From assembly GCA_009929095.1 (NCBI GenBank), contig SABF01000097.1:1-6138 (forward strand): a stretch of 6,138 bases of DNA. The letters are read 5' to 3'. Shown piece after piece: positions 5,705 to 6,138 of the stretch; position 1 is the first letter of the stretch; each line of letters begins with the position of its first letter. A model generated the notes under the pieces. It was not told where the DNA came from. It did no database searches and worked only from the letters and a program-made list of their open reading frames with translations. The stretch is from Erysipelotrichia bacterium (GTDB taxonomy: Bacteria; Bacillota_I; Bacilli_A; Erysipelotrichales; Erysipelotrichaceae). The position numbers were made by a program, and so were the translations under genes.

Positions 5705-6138
5705 ATTGTCAAAGCTGGCACTGACCGAAACGTGGGTACCATTATCCAAAATGACAACACTGAGGATTGGCGGCAGAGCACATTATGTCTGCTATCCTAA
5801 AAATACTGTGGCACTTGATGCCATTATCACATTAGTCACCAACCAGGGACTTCCTTTCAGCGTATTTGGCAAAGGATCAAATCTGCTTTGCAGTGACTTG
5901 GATTATGAAGGGGTAATTATTCGCCTTGATCGGCATTTTACTGATTTCTACATTCGCGGAAATACAGTGATAGCTCAGGCAGGATGCTCCATTATTGCAC
6001 TTGCAATGGAATGCATGAAAAATAGTCTCTCCGGACTTGAATTTGCAAGCGGCATACCAGCGACAGTTGGCGGTGCAGCTTATATGAATGCAGGTGCATA
6101 TAAAAGTTCTATGAGCAATGTTCTGGACAGTGTATTTG
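5685..6138 (+). CDS. murB: UDP-N-acetylenolpyruvoylglucosamine reductase MurB (5' part, cut by window end)
   Basis: MurB is the FAD-dependent, NADPH-using enzyme that reduces UDP-GlcNAc-enolpyruvate to UDP-MurNAc, the second committed step of peptidoglycan precursor synthesis. Only 151 codons plus one base are present, about half of a typical 300-residue protein. The FAD-binding part shows PLSKMTTLRIGG (19-30), VFGKGSNLL (60-68), AGCSIIALA (99-107) and GIPATVGGAAYMNAGAY (123-139). The last block follows the pattern of Bacillota-type enzymes rather than the E. coli form; Ala126 replaces the more usual Gly. The substrate-binding C-terminal domain and the catalytic serine lie beyond the window. 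The ATG is chosen because GAGGAG (5669-5674) ends 10 bases upstream; the Met at codon 4 would be too distant. The start lies inside the end of murG in another frame. Confidence 0.95.
   Translation, partial: MDQMENELSKLALTETWVPLSKMTTLRIGGRAHYVCYPKNTVALDAIITLVTNQGLPFSVFGKGSNLLCSDLDYEGVIIRLDRHFTDFYIRGNTVIAQAGCSIIALAMECMKNSLSGLEFASGIPATVGGAAYMNAGAYKSSMSNVLDSVF

Noticed and set aside
1..6138. CRISPR array, insertion sequence, tRNA/rRNA gene, riboswitch or phage/defence genes
   Set aside because: I saw no spaced direct repeats, transposase-like reading frame, cloverleaf or conserved leader. The window is almost filled by five housekeeping genes with similar base composition.

Overview
The window is a compact stretch of core bacterial chromosome with all genes on the + strand. 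It holds trigger factor (tig), the ATP-dependent protease Lon, the ribosome-assembly GTPase EngB (YsxC/YihA family), the glycosyltransferase MurG and the 5' part of the reductase MurB. The source is probably a low-to-moderate GC member of the Bacillota. The reasons are a CIRCE heat-shock operator, AGGAGG-type Shine-Dalgarno sites, a tig-lon-engB order resembling the Bacillus tig-clpX-lonB-lonA-ysxC block, and MurB of the YMNAGAY type. Protein character suggests the Erysipelotrichia, but this is only an inference. TGA is used as a stop, so this is not a mycoplasma-type code.

Layout. Positions 1-169 are the tig control region. It has a CIRCE operator (3-29), a sigma-A-type promoter whose -35 box lies inside the operator (17-45), a possible second extended -10 promoter (101-129) and a Shine-Dalgarno site (151-158). 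tig runs 170-1555 and is followed by a 12-bp-stem hairpin terminator (1571-1600). lon (1641-3956) has a very strong Shine-Dalgarno site, and engB (3958-4557) follows one base after the lon stop. A second terminator-like hairpin (4544-4580) contains the engB stop codon. It is followed at once by one or two extended -10 promoter candidates (4587-4603). murG (4613-5704) then overlaps murB (5685 to the window end, truncated) by 20 bases.

The genes form two functional blocks. tig and lon cover folding of new chains and degradation of damaged proteins, and engB supports assembly of the large ribosomal subunit. murG and murB supply peptidoglycan precursors: MurB makes UDP-MurNAc and MurG makes lipid II. 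The 55-base gap between engB and murG looks like the transcriptional border between the blocks.

I found no mobile element, CRISPR array, RNA gene, toxin-antitoxin pair or defence system, and no evidence of an undescribed multi-gene system. The most interesting signals are regulatory: the CIRCE/promoter overlap upstream of tig, the terminator that swallows the engB stop codon, and the apparently almost leaderless start of murG. EngB also has an atypical G4 motif. No stretch of 300 bases or more lacks a gene.
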